Shown here piece after piece: positions 36,899 through 45,113 of a stretch of 64,000 bases of DNA. The stretch is from NCBI RefSeq assembly GCF_004010055.1, contig NZ_RQVT01000015.1:30176-94175 (forward strand), written 5' to 3'. The notes under the pieces are model-generated. The model did not search any database and was not told the DNA's origin. It saw only the letters and a list, made by a program, of their open reading frames with translations. Numbering within the stretch: position 1 is the stretch's first letter; each line of letters begins with the position of its first letter. This DNA is from Psychroflexus aestuariivivens. GTDB lineage: Bacteria > Bacteroidota > Bacteroidia > Flavobacteriales > Flavobacteriaceae. The translations under genes and the position numbers were made by a program.

Positions 36899-37408
36899 AT
36901 GGCTGACTTCATAAGTGTTGAGCAACTAAACGAACAATTCACACTCAAACCAAGATTCAAAATTGAATTTACCGATTTGAATATTTACGATCGCCTTTCA
37001 GCGTATCAACAAAATAAAAATTTGGATTCTGTAAAAATTAAGTGTTTGGACGAACATATTTGGCTATCAATTCCGCAATCTGATCGGCGCTATTATTCAC
37101 CGCGTTTGCATGTAGAAATTGAACAAAAAAAGAAAGGCGGGATTTTGCATTGCACCTTTGGTCCAGATCCTGGTTTGTGGACAATGTTTATGTTTGTTCA
37201 CTTTTTTTTAGGCTTAGGTTTTATAGGGTTGCTTGTGTGGTTTTACACAAATCTTACTTTAGATTACTCAAATTTTTTGGTTTATATTTTGATGTCTTTC
37301 GTTGCCTTGTTATGGATTGGTTTGTATGTTTTTGCTCGGCAGAACCGACAAAAAGCAGCACCACAATCTCAGCAGTTGCTTAAAGCATTAGCGAAAATAA
37401 TTAGTTAG
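36899..37408 (+). CDS. small two-helix membrane protein, uncharacterised
   Basis: A 169-residue protein from the ATG chosen here; the longer upstream start adds 13 residues that look untranslated. Residues 1-95 form a soluble alpha/beta domain (sequence includes RFKIEFTDLNIYDRL and HIWLSIPQ), followed by two transmembrane helices at about 98-120 and 127-147 and a short basic tail. I recognise no family. Its stop codon overlaps the convergent era gene by eight bases. Confidence 0.7.
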   Translation: MADFISVEQLNEQFTLKPRFKIEFTDLNIYDRLSAYQQNKNLDSVKIKCLDEHIWLSIPQSDRRYYSPRLHVEIEQKKKGGILHCTFGPDPGLWTMFMFVHFFLGLGFIGLLVWFYTNLTLDYSNFLVYILMSFVALLWIGLYVFARQNRQKAAPQSQQLLKALAKIIS

Positions 37409-38321
37409 TGTCATAACCAAATCGTTTGAGCTGATTTGGATTGCTGCGCCAGTTTTTATTCACTTTCACGTAGGTTTCTAAATGAATTTTCTTATCGAAA
37501 AATTTTTCTAAATCTTTTCTAGCTTCTGTACCAACTCGCTTAATGGCATTGCCTTTATGTCCTAAAATTATGGCTTTTTGCGATTCGCGTTCTACCATAA
37601 TTACACTTCTAATGTGAATAATATTTTCGGTTTCTTGAAAACTTTCGGTTTCAACTTCAACACTATAAGGAATTTCTTTTTTATAGTGCATCAGGATTTT
37701 TTCACGAATTTTTTCGTTAACAAAAAATCGCTCGGGCTTATCGGTGAGTTGATCTTTTGGGTAAAAGGCGGGTGATTCTGGTAAAAGTTCCAAAATTCTA
37801 TTGAAAACTTCAGCGACCCCGAAATTTTCTAAAGCAGAAATGGCAAATATTTCGGCATTTGGCAGTTGCGTCTGCCAATGTGTTTGTTGTTCTATAAGCA
37901 AGCTTTCATTGCCTTTGTCAATTTTATTCAAAAGAAGTAAAATCGGGATTTCTGAATGCTGAAGTTTTTTGAAAAAGTCTTCATCTTTCAGTGCTTTTTC
38001 GCCCAATTCCACCATGTAAATCAGAACGTCTGCATCTTGGAATGCGGACTTTACAAAATTCATCATCGAATTTTGTAATTCATAGGCGGGTTTAATTATT
38101 CCTGGTGTGTCGCTCAATACCATTTGGAAATCGTCGCCATTTACGATTCCTAAGATTCTATGACGCGTGGTTTGAGACTTGTTTGTGATGATAGACAGTT
38201 TTTCACCAACAAAGGCGTTCATCAAAGTTGATTTTCCTACATTTGGATTGCCTATAATATTTACAAATCCGGCTTTGTGTGCTGATTTTTCGATGACTAA
38301 AGATTTTAATTTACTTTGCAA
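37401..38321 (-). CDS. era: GTPase Era
   Basis: Era of 306 residues, a GTPase that binds the 3-prime end of 16S rRNA during 30S assembly. The P-loop is [14 protein letters not shown], followed by the DTPGI, NKID and SALE motifs, with a C-terminal KH domain (IILGHKGNAIKRVGTEARKDLEKFF). The start is odd: the only upstream candidate in frame is a TTG at 38321, adding about 14 residues before the usual Era N-terminus (HKAGFVNIIG). No ATG or GTG lies in the right place. The same TTG falls inside a TAGCTTTG, a perfect -7 promoter box. Confidence 0.95.
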   Translation of the reverse strand: MQSKLKSLVIEKSAHKAGFVNIIGNPNVGKSTLMNAFVGEKLSIITNKSQTTRHRILGIVNGDDFQMVLSDTPGIIKPAYELQNSMMNFVKSAFQDADVLIYMVELGEKALKDEDFFKKLQHSEIPILLLLNKIDKGNESLLIEQQTHWQTQLPNAEIFAISALENFGVAEVFNRILELLPESPAFYPKDQLTDKPERFFVNEKIREKILMHYKKEIPYSVEVETESFQETENIIHIRSVIMVERESQKAIILGHKGNAIKRVGTEARKDLEKFFDKKIHLETYVKVNKNWRSNPNQLKRFGYDTN

Positions 38322-38372
38322 AGCTAAGTAATCTTAGGCATATTTTTATAAGCTTAAACAATTACTAAAACT

Positions 38373-38380
38373 TATATTTG
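38373..38380 (+). promoter_or_regulatory. -7 promoter element upstream of beta-barrel gene
   Basis: TATATTTG matches TAnnTTTG exactly and lies 14 bases before the start codon. A -33 TTG is not found at the right distance, so this may be an activated promoter or a chance match. Confidence 0.45.
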
Positions 38381-38394
38381 CAGAAAAAGCAATT

Positions 38395-38928
38395 ATGAAA
38401 AAAATTCTACTAATTCTATTTATTTTTACAACACTGGGAATCCATGCTCAGTCTGAGAATGAATATGAAACAACCGATTTTCATGAACCAAAACTAAACA
38501 TCGGTTATATGATTTTGGGAAATTTCGATGTTACTTACGAGTATTTGATCAGTCAGGAATCTGGAGTAGGCTTGAATCTTATGGTGCCTTTTGACGATTA
38601 TATCGAGTGGAATATCAAATACAATTTTACTGGTTTTTACCGATTTTATTTTACAGATAACTATGCAGATGGGATTTTTGCAGAGACATTTTTGAACTTG
38701 AATCAAGTTGAAGATGAAATCAATGATGACATTAACGGCGGTAAAAAAGACAAAAATATTACAGATTTAGCCATTGGTCTTGGTGTGGGTTATAAACTTG
38801 TATCTGGTGGAGGCGTGATTTTAGAAGCTCATCTTGGTGGCGGAAGGAATCTATTCAGCGATTACAATTCAGAAAGGAATTTTGATTTTGTACTTCGTGC
38901 GGGTATAAATGTAGGTTACAGATTTTAA
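38395..38928 (+). CDS. small outer-membrane beta-barrel protein
   Basis: A 177-residue exported protein with a Sec signal (cleavage after about HAQ) and alternating strands typical of an eight-stranded barrel: PKLNIGYMILGNFDVTYEYLI, then FTGFYRFYFTD and a glycine-rich pair IGLGVGYKLVSGGGVILEAHLGG. It ends in RF, a common barrel C-terminus. It resembles DUF3575-like proteins; function unknown. The histidine kinase gene begins 13 bases later, so the two are probably co-transcribed. Confidence 0.75.
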   Translation: MKKILLILFIFTTLGIHAQSENEYETTDFHEPKLNIGYMILGNFDVTYEYLISQESGVGLNLMVPFDDYIEWNIKYNFTGFYRFYFTDNYADGIFAETFLNLNQVEDEINDDINGGKKDKNITDLAIGLGVGYKLVSGGGVILEAHLGGGRNLFSDYNSERNFDFVLRAGINVGYRF

Positions 38929-38941
38929 AAAAAAATAAGGT

Positions 38942-40198
38942 TTGGCAATAAAAGATTTTGGAGACAATTCAGCAATTTTCAACTTGCTTTTTGAAGGTAT
39001 TTCAGAAGGTGTGATCGTTGTAGACGAGCATCAAAAAGTCGTTGAGGTGAATTCTGCCGCAGAACTGATGTTTGGTTATCAAAAGAATGAACTTTTGGGC
39101 CAACACTTGGAACTCTTAATTCCAAAAGAATATCGAAATTCGCATCATAAGCATGTAGAACGTTTTGTTGAGAATTCAGAAAAACGACAAATGGGACACG
39201 GCAGGGATTTATATGGTCGAAGAAAAAATGGAGATGTTTTTCCTGTAGAAGCTGGATTGAATCCATTTGTTTTTCAGGGCGAAAAATACATTATGTCTTT
39301 GATTAGTGATATTTCCGTACGAAAAGTTCAGGAGAAAGAAATCGAGCAACTCAACGTTGAATTAGAAGGCAAAATAGAGTCGCGAACTTTGGAATTGAAA
39401 CAAAGTATTGGAAAACTAAGAAAGCTGAATAGCACTTTAGAATCTGAAGTTCAAAAGCGTAAAAAAGCCGAAACCAAAACCAGAGAAGCACTGAATAAAG
39501 AACGAGAACTCAATGATTTGAAAACCAAGTTTTTGTCTTTGGTTTCTCATGAATTCAAAACTCCGTTAAGTGGGATTCTAACCTCTTCAACTTTAGCTGG
39601 TAAATACACTGAAACCGAACAACAAGATAAGCGAGAAAAACATCTGAATACTATTAAAAATAAAGTCCATTACCTTACCGGAATTCTCAATGATTTTTTA
39701 TCTATAGAACGTTTGGAATCTGGAAAAGTCACCTATAAATTTGAAGAATTTAGTCTGGTGAATCTGGTCAACGAAGTGATTTATAACGCTAATATTACTT
39801 TGAAAGACGGGCAAAATATCATTTACCCTTCACAAATAGAAGACACAACTATTAAACAAGATAAAAGCGTCTTAGAATTGATTTTGTCAAACCTACTAAA
39901 CAATGCTATTAAATATTCTTCTGAAGATTCCAACATTTATTTTGAAATTGACCAAAGCGATTCAAAACTCCTGAGGTTCAAAGTTAAAGATGAAGGTATT
40001 GGCATTCCCAAAAAAGACCAAAAACATATATTTGAACGTTACTTTCGGGCTGAAAATGCTTTGCTAAATCAAGGTACTGGAATTGGCTTGAACATCGCAA
40101 AAGTGCATTTGGAAAATCTAAATGGAAACATTTGTTTTGAAACTGAAGAAAATATCGGAACAACTTTTTTTGTAGAAATACCTAAAATTTATGAGTAA
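38942..40198 (+). CDS. PAS-domain sensor histidine kinase
   Basis: A 418-residue cytoplasmic histidine kinase without transmembrane segments. A PAS domain occupies residues 8-130 (EGVIVVDEHQKVVEVNSAAELMFGY), followed by a coiled coil (130-190), the HisKA dimerisation helix with phosphoacceptor His203 in LVSHEFKTPL, and the ATPase domain with N box (LLNNAIKYSS), G1 (DEGIGIPKKDQKHIFERYF) and G2 (GTGIGLNIAKVHL). The start is a TTG preceded at five bases by AAGG, a rare ribosome-binding-like sequence here. The stop overlaps the response regulator gene by eight bases. The PAS fold may sense a ligand or redox state. Confidence 0.9.
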   Translation: MAIKDFGDNSAIFNLLFEGISEGVIVVDEHQKVVEVNSAAELMFGYQKNELLGQHLELLIPKEYRNSHHKHVERFVENSEKRQMGHGRDLYGRRKNGDVFPVEAGLNPFVFQGEKYIMSLISDISVRKVQEKEIEQLNVELEGKIESRTLELKQSIGKLRKLNSTLESEVQKRKKAETKTREALNKERELNDLKTKFLSLVSHEFKTPLSGILTSSTLAGKYTETEQQDKREKHLNTIKNKVHYLTGILNDFLSIERLESGKVTYKFEEFSLVNLVNEVIYNANITLKDGQNIIYPSQIEDTTIKQDKSVLELILSNLLNNAIKYSSEDSNIYFEIDQSDSKLLRFKVKDEGIGIPKKDQKHIFERYFRAENALLNQGTGIGLNIAKVHLENLNGNICFETEENIGTTFFVEIPKIYE

Positions 40199-41222
40199 AA
40201 AAATTCTATTAATTGAAGACGATAAAACTGTAAGAGAAAATACAGCTGAAATTTTAGAACTTTCTGATTATGTGGTAGAAACAGCTTCTAACGGAAAAAT
40301 AGGTGTTGACAAAGCGCCTATTTTCAAGCCAGACGTTATTATATGTGATATAATGATGCCAGAAATGGATGGCTATCAGGTTCTTCAAATTCTTTCTGAA
40401 CACGATGATACTTGGCAAACACCATTTATTTTTCTTTCTGCTAAAACCGATCATAAAGATATACGCAAAGGCATGAATTTAGGGGCGGATGACTATCTTA
40501 CTAAACCATTCGAGGAAAATGAACTCATCGATGCCATAGAAAGTAGAATTGCCAAAACCGCAATTTTAAATAATAGAAAAAACGATGAAACTAAAGGCGT
40601 GCAGTCTTTTGATATTTTAAAATCCCAACTTAGAAAGAGCGAACAACGCACATTCGATGCTGGGGAAACTATTTTTGAAGCAGGTCAAGTTTCAAATAAT
40701 ATTTATTTAATTGACCGAGGTGTTGTGAAAACGCATCGCAGCGACGAAAACGGCAAAGAATTGATCACAGCTTTGCATAAAGACAATGATATTTTTGGCA
40801 ATATCAGTTTTACCAAATTTGGTAGTTTTGATGAACATGCGACCGCCATGGAAAAAACAAGGCTTCATGAAATATCTCTGGATGAAGTCCGCATGCTTTT
40901 CAATCAAAACCCACAAGTCATGTTTGAGTTTATTGATGAAATGGGAGAAACCCTGAGCGAAACCAAATCCCAACTCATGGAAATGGCTTACAGTTCAGTT
41001 AGGAAAAAAACAGCACAAACCATTTTGCTGTTTTCAGAACGTTTAAGAAAAAACAAACTCAGCCAGATTAGAATTTCTAGGGCCGATTTAGCCGCTGTTG
41101 CTGGAATCGCTCCAGAAAGTTTAATTAGAACTTTATCTACTTTCAAAAAACAAGGCATTATTGAAATAGAAGGTAGAAATATTAAAATCAATGATTTTGA
41201 AGCTTTGGAAAATATCAGTTAG
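40191..41222 (+). CDS. response regulator fused to CRP/FNR-like module
   Basis: A 343-residue transcription regulator. Residues 1-120 form a receiver domain with phosphoacceptor Asp53 in VIICDIMMPEMDGYQ and Lys near TKPF. A cyclic-nucleotide-binding-like domain follows (about 145-240: GETIFEAGQVSNNIYLIDRGVVKTH) and then a CRP-type winged helix (about 285-343) whose recognition region reads ADLAAVAGIAPESLIRTLSTF. This receiver-CRP fusion couples phosphorelay to a CRP-family DNA-binding domain. No cysteine cluster for an Fe-S centre is seen in the CRP part, so it is not an obvious FNR. A TGAC-N4-GTCA site stands just downstream of its own gene, upstream of the next. Confidence 0.92.
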   Translation: MSKKILLIEDDKTVRENTAEILELSDYVVETASNGKIGVDKAPIFKPDVIICDIMMPEMDGYQVLQILSEHDDTWQTPFIFLSAKTDHKDIRKGMNLGADDYLTKPFEENELIDAIESRIAKTAILNNRKNDETKGVQSFDILKSQLRKSEQRTFDAGETIFEAGQVSNNIYLIDRGVVKTHRSDENGKELITALHKDNDIFGNISFTKFGSFDEHATAMEKTRLHEISLDEVRMLFNQNPQVMFEFIDEMGETLSETKSQLMEMAYSSVRKKTAQTILLFSERLRKNKLSQIRISRADLAAVAGIAPESLIRTLSTFKKQGIIEIEGRNIKINDFEALENIS

Positions 41223-41294
41223 CACTTCTGAATTTGCTTTTAAAATGCGCTGATTTTTCAAAATATAGTTTTCAAACTTTTAGTTTCTGAAATC

Positions 41295-41337
41295 TGACTT
41301 TTGTCATATTTTCAAAAAAGCCTTGATTATACATTTG
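41295..41337 (+). promoter_or_regulatory. CRP/FNR-like site and -7 box before stress gene
   Basis: TGAC-TTTT-GTCA at 41295-41306 is a perfect 4+4 inverted repeat of the form bound by CRP/FNR-family dimers (core TTGAC-N4-GTCAA). A TACATTTG -7 box lies at 41330-41337, and no -33 TTG is seen at the right spacing. The site's centre is about 41 bases before the expected start of transcription, the class II activator position. Confidence 0.5.
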
Positions 41338-41355
41338 CATTCAGACTTTTGGGTT

Positions 41356-42138
41356 ATGAATGTATTGTTACTCTCAGATTTTTCTGAAACATCTAGATTT
41401 ATGAAAGATTACGCGATGGTTTTGTTGCGTGATCAAGATGTGAATTTTAAAATTTTGCACGTTAAAAAACCATGTGAGGGTGGAGCTTGTTCTGGGAAAT
41501 GTAATTTTATTTTTACCAATAAGTTGAACAAAGAAGTTGAACGTCTGCAAAATTTGAATAAATCTAATTTTACTTTCACCCAAGAATTTGTAGAAGGCGC
41601 TTACATAGAAAGTATCCGTCAAATTATCAGTAGAGAAAAAATTGATTTGATTATACTTGGTAATAGTCAGTCCGCTAATAAAAATAACTCCTTTTATCTG
41701 GATCAAAAAACGCTAGACATTATTACAAAAGTAAAATGTTCGGTGCTTTTGGTACCAGGAAATACTGAAATTAAACCACCAACTAATTTCGTTTTACCAA
41801 CCGACTTTTCAGTTAATTTTGAATATAGAATTTTTGATATTTTAAGGCATTTAGAAGCTGTTCAAAATCAATCTTTACTTTTGTTAGAAATGAAAAGCGA
41901 CTGCCAGCTCAAAGACCATCATCAACGCTCGAAAAAGCAAATTGATCTAATAGTCAATGAAATAGGTTTTGAGAAAATCACAACTTGTAATCAAAAAAGT
42001 AAGGATTTTAAAATTAGTTCAGAATTTGATTTCATGTTGATTCTCGCTAAAAACCTAAGTATTTTCAATACCATTTTTCAAAAAAATAGCTCTCAATATT
42101 ATCACAGTCAATTGCCTGTTTTGTTTTTGCACGGCTAG
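41356..42138 (+). CDS. universal stress protein-like, cysteine-rich loop
   Basis: A 260-residue cytoplasmic protein with the universal stress protein fold. It has the N-terminal strand-loop (MNVLLLSDFSETSRFMKDYA), a central IDLIILGNSQ block like the nucleotide-contact stretch, and CSVLLVPGN at the end of the first domain; a second weaker domain fills the rest. Three cysteines close together in KKPCEGGACSGKCN (Cys40, Cys45, Cys49) are unusual for Usp proteins. The start ATG at 41356 is chosen over an upstream frame because the extra 11 residues look untranslated. Regulation by the upstream response regulator is inference from the adjacent site. Confidence 0.78.
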   Translation: MNVLLLSDFSETSRFMKDYAMVLLRDQDVNFKILHVKKPCEGGACSGKCNFIFTNKLNKEVERLQNLNKSNFTFTQEFVEGAYIESIRQIISREKIDLIILGNSQSANKNNSFYLDQKTLDIITKVKCSVLLVPGNTEIKPPTNFVLPTDFSVNFEYRIFDILRHLEAVQNQSLLLLEMKSDCQLKDHHQRSKKQIDLIVNEIGFEKITTCNQKSKDFKISSEFDFMLILAKNLSIFNTIFQKNSSQYYHSQLPVLFLHG

Positions 42139-42207
42139 ATTAATTTCAAGCATGGTTTGCGACTTTTCTAAAATTTATCATTAATTTCAGCGTCTAATTT
42201 ATTAGGC

Positions 42208-43656
42208 ATGAAAAAATACCTTTACCGCTTTGCAGTCTTTTTAATTTTAATTGTGATAGGTGTTCTTACCGCAAATTATTTGATAAAAAACAAAATAGAA
42301 GACCAATTGAAGCAACAGGAAAATCTTCAATACGAAGATTTAACTTTCAATATTTTGAACGGAAATATAAGCTTCAAGACGGTTCAATTTATAGATGACA
42401 AGCGTGAAATTCAATCTGAAGAATTGGATATTAACCTTGATTTGATCGCTTATTTGACCGATAAGAGTTTGAAATTCAATAAAATTTCTGCAGATGGTTT
42501 GGGAGTAATTTGGAAAGCAACTCAAACTACAACAGGAAGTGAAAATTTAGATGAAGAAATAACAATTCAAAAGATAGATATCGAGAATGCGAATTTTCAG
42601 TATAAAAACAAGAATAAAACCCTTTATAGTTTAAAAAGCATCAACCTGATTGCAGAAGATTTGACTTGGCCGATGCAAGATGATTTGGCGTGGTTGAATT
42701 CTGTTGAAATGACCGGTGAAGAATTAGACTTTGACATTAATAATTTGCATGATTTGAAATCTGAATCTTTTAAAATGAGTGATGGAAATATTGAAATTTC
42801 TCAGTTTCAGATTCAACCTAAGTATTCAAAAAAAGACTATATCAAATATATTTCCACTGAAAAAGACAGGATGGATTTAAGTATAAATACGGTTGAAATT
42901 ATGAATTTCGGTGTCGAAAATAATGATGATATTCGAAAATTTAGTGCAAATAAAATTTTGATCAAAGACTCTGACTTTGAAATTTATAGAGACAAAACCA
43001 TTGCAGATGATAAAAGTATTAAGCCATTATATAGTGAAGCTTTAAGAGGGCTCGGTTTTCATTTAAATATTGATTCTGTTCAGGTTGCTGGTTTGGATAT
43101 TACCTATCAAGAATTGTTGAGAAGTGGTGCGACTCCAGCGGAAATAAAATTCAATGAAATTAATGGCAATATTGCAAATATTCATAATTACAAACGAGAT
43201 CAAACGGCAATTATAAGTACTAAAGCTAGCGCTAAATTTTCTGAATCCTCCTCCATAAATTTCAGCCATAATTTCAATCCTATGGATACGAACAACCAAT
43301 TTTTCGTAGGAACAAGTATTGAAAGTGTTGAGGATTCTTCGGTAAATTCTTTTTTTGCCCCCGCTTTATCTATGAAACTTGATGGCTCCATCGATAAATT
43401 GCGCTCCAAGATGACGAGTCAAAACAATTCGGCATCTGGAACGCTGCATATGGCTTATGAAGAACTGAAAATTAAAGTTTTAAACAAGAATGGAACCGAG
43501 CGAAGTTTTGCAAGTTTGCTCAGTAATGTTTTTGTCAAAAACAAGAATGTCGATGTTGAACATAAAATTCAAAATTTAAAACGTGATGAGACCAAATCGT
43601 TCTGGAATTACGTCTGGAAATTTATTCAGTCTGGTATCAAGAAAACCCTATTGTAA
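42208..43656 (+). CDS. AsmA/DUF748-like membrane-anchored protein
   Basis: A 482-residue protein with a single N-terminal transmembrane helix (about 7-27), then a long periplasmic beta-rich domain of repeated strands (ISFKTVQFID, LDINLDLIAYL, NFQYKNKNKTLYSL). The strand-turn pattern recalls AsmA/TamB-like bridge proteins or DUF748. It lacks catalytic motifs and may act in envelope lipid handling, but this is inference. It lies 69 bases after the Usp gene and is convergent with the following universal stress gene, one base apart. Confidence 0.7.
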   Translation: MKKYLYRFAVFLILIVIGVLTANYLIKNKIEDQLKQQENLQYEDLTFNILNGNISFKTVQFIDDKREIQSEELDINLDLIAYLTDKSLKFNKISADGLGVIWKATQTTTGSENLDEEITIQKIDIENANFQYKNKNKTLYSLKSINLIAEDLTWPMQDDLAWLNSVEMTGEELDFDINNLHDLKSESFKMSDGNIEISQFQIQPKYSKKDYIKYISTEKDRMDLSINTVEIMNFGVENNDDIRKFSANKILIKDSDFEIYRDKTIADDKSIKPLYSEALRGLGFHLNIDSVQVAGLDITYQELLRSGATPAEIKFNEINGNIANIHNYKRDQTAIISTKASAKFSESSSINFSHNFNPMDTNNQFFVGTSIESVEDSSVNSFFAPALSMKLDGSIDKLRSKMTSQNNSASGTLHMAYEELKIKVLNKNGTERSFASLLSNVFVKNKNVDVEHKIQNLKRDETKSFWNYVWKFIQSGIKKTLL

Positions 43657-43657
43657 G

Positions 43658-44494
43658 TTAAATTTTGAAAGTTACCACAGGTCTTTTGGCATGATTTACT
43701 AAATCTTCACTTAGGCTTCCATTCATAAAATGTTCAATTCCTTTTCGGCCGTGAGTTCCAATACCAATTAAATTTGCATTCGCTTTAGAGGCAAAATTCC
43801 GAATACCTTTTTCAACTGATTTGTCATTATAAACATGAAATTCATAAAATTCTGGATCGACATTTTCTGTGAATTTTTCAGCCAATTCATCGATCTGTTC
43901 AGTTGTTTTAAATCGACTTGGCGTATTTATTTTAACCAGTTTCACTTTAGTATCTAGTTTTTTAGCAAAATTTACCGCAGCTAAAAAGGCTTGGCGATTA
44001 GTAGGCCTTAGGTTGGAAGCAAAAATAAAACTTTTTACATCGAAAATTGGAGTTTCTTGTTTAACCACCAAAACAGGTATTTTGGAATGCCTCACTACTT
44101 TCTCAGTGTTAGAGCCGATAAAAATTTCTCTAAAACCAGAAGCTCCTTTGGATCCCATGACGATAACATCGCAATCGTATTTTTTGCCAATTTCCATAAT
44201 TCCCTCAAAAGCTTCGTCAAATTCCACAGTTTCGTGAACTTTTACGTCTTTGATGTGATAGCTCAAGCGATTCATGGTTTCGAGAAAACGCTTGTGAGCC
44301 AATTTCATAAAAAAAAGAGATTCTGGCAAATCACCTCCAACACCTTCATTGACAGGATCAATAAGGTCCAGTGGTAAATCTAGCATGTGCAAAAGATAGA
44401 TTTCACCATCAAACTTTCTTGCTATTTGTGCAGCAACTTTTAGTGCATTATCAGCTTGTTCAGAAAAATCTGTAGGTACGAGTATTCTTTTCAT
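43658..44494 (-). CDS. tandem universal stress protein
   Basis: A 278-residue protein made of two Usp domains. The first ends with the nucleotide-binding motif GSKGASGFREIFIGSNTEKVV and the second with GTHGRKGIEHFMNGSLSEDLV, both of the G-x2-G-x9-G(S/T) type, so ATP binding is likely at each. No transmembrane or signal segment is seen; a cytoplasmic stress role fits. It lies convergent to the AsmA-like gene and divergent from rimP, with a small hairpin-rich gap on the rimP side. Confidence 0.92.
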   Translation of the reverse strand: MKRILVPTDFSEQADNALKVAAQIARKFDGEIYLLHMLDLPLDLIDPVNEGVGGDLPESLFFMKLAHKRFLETMNRLSYHIKDVKVHETVEFDEAFEGIMEIGKKYDCDVIVMGSKGASGFREIFIGSNTEKVVRHSKIPVLVVKQETPIFDVKSFIFASNLRPTNRQAFLAAVNFAKKLDTKVKLVKINTPSRFKTTEQIDELAEKFTENVDPEFYEFHVYNDKSVEKGIRNFASKANANLIGIGTHGRKGIEHFMNGSLSEDLVNHAKRPVVTFKI

Positions 44495-44573
44495 GTAAAT
44501 CGTGTTTGTTTGAAATACTAAAATACATCAAAAATATAAAAAAATGCCCCTTTTATAAATGATAAATTATTAT

Positions 44574-44581
44574 TACATTTG
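44574..44581 (+). promoter_or_regulatory. -7 promoter element of rimP-nusA-infB operon
   Basis: TACATTTG is an exact TAnnTTTG. Transcription is expected to begin about seven bases later, placing the leader hairpin at the very 5-prime end of the mRNA. The upstream -33 part is T-rich but lacks a clear TTG. Confidence 0.6.
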
Positions 44582-44596
44582 CAAAGTTTTGAATAT

Positions 44597-44623
44597 GAGG
44601 GGACAAATTAGTCCCCTCTTTTT
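44597..44623 (+). terminator. leader attenuator-like hairpin before rimP
   Basis: GAGGGGAC (44597-44604) and GTCCCCTC (44611-44618) form a perfect, GC-rich 8-bp stem with a 6-base loop, followed by five T residues. Structurally it is an intrinsic terminator, yet it lies only 11 bases before the rimP start codon and about 10 bases after the expected transcription start. It therefore looks like an attenuator of the rimP-nusA-infB transcript. Confidence 0.75.
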
Positions 44624-44634
44624 ATACTAAATGA

Positions 44635-45108
44635 ATGGCTTTAGAACAAGAGCAAATATTGAACTTGGTAAACCAAGGCTTAGCAGAGGATGAAGCACTG
44701 TTTCTAATAGATTTACAAATTTCATCAGACAATAACATCAAGGTGATTATAGATGGCGATAGAGATTTGTCGATTTCAGATTGTGTGAATATTAGCCGAG
44801 CAATCGAACATAATTTAGATCGTGAAATTGAAGATTTTTCTTTGGAGGTTGCTTCGTGTGGCGCAACAGAATCATTGCGTTTCCCAAGGCAGTTTGTGAA
44901 AAATGTAGGTAGAAATCTTTCAGTGAAAACTGCAGAAGATAAAATTGAAGCCAAATTGGTTACAGCCAACGAAGAAGAAATATTTTTAAAATGGGTTGCC
45001 CGCGAACCAAAACCCGTAGGAAAAGGCAAACATAAAGTAGAAAAAGAAGCAACTTTGGCTTATGATGATATCATGGATGCCAAAGTGATAATAAATTTTA
45101 ACAAGTAA
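44635..45108 (+). CDS. rimP: ribosome maturation factor RimP
   Basis: RimP of 157 residues, required for 30S subunit assembly. Recognisable blocks are the N-terminal ILNLVNQGLAEDEALFLIDLQI, the central YVDGD-like VIIDGDRDLSISDCVNISRAIEHNLDREI and the LEVASCGATESLRFPRQF stretch that matches the VSSPG-like family motif, here with Ala-Ser-Cys-Gly in place of Ser-Ser-Pro-Gly. It is the first gene of the operon with nusA (5 bases apart) and infB, an order typical of bacteria. A short upstream ATG in another frame (44631) does not compete. Confidence 0.95.
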   Translation: MALEQEQILNLVNQGLAEDEALFLIDLQISSDNNIKVIIDGDRDLSISDCVNISRAIEHNLDREIEDFSLEVASCGATESLRFPRQFVKNVGRNLSVKTAEDKIEAKLVTANEEEIFLKWVAREPKPVGKGKHKVEKEATLAYDDIMDAKVIINFNK

Positions 45109-45113
45109 GAGAT

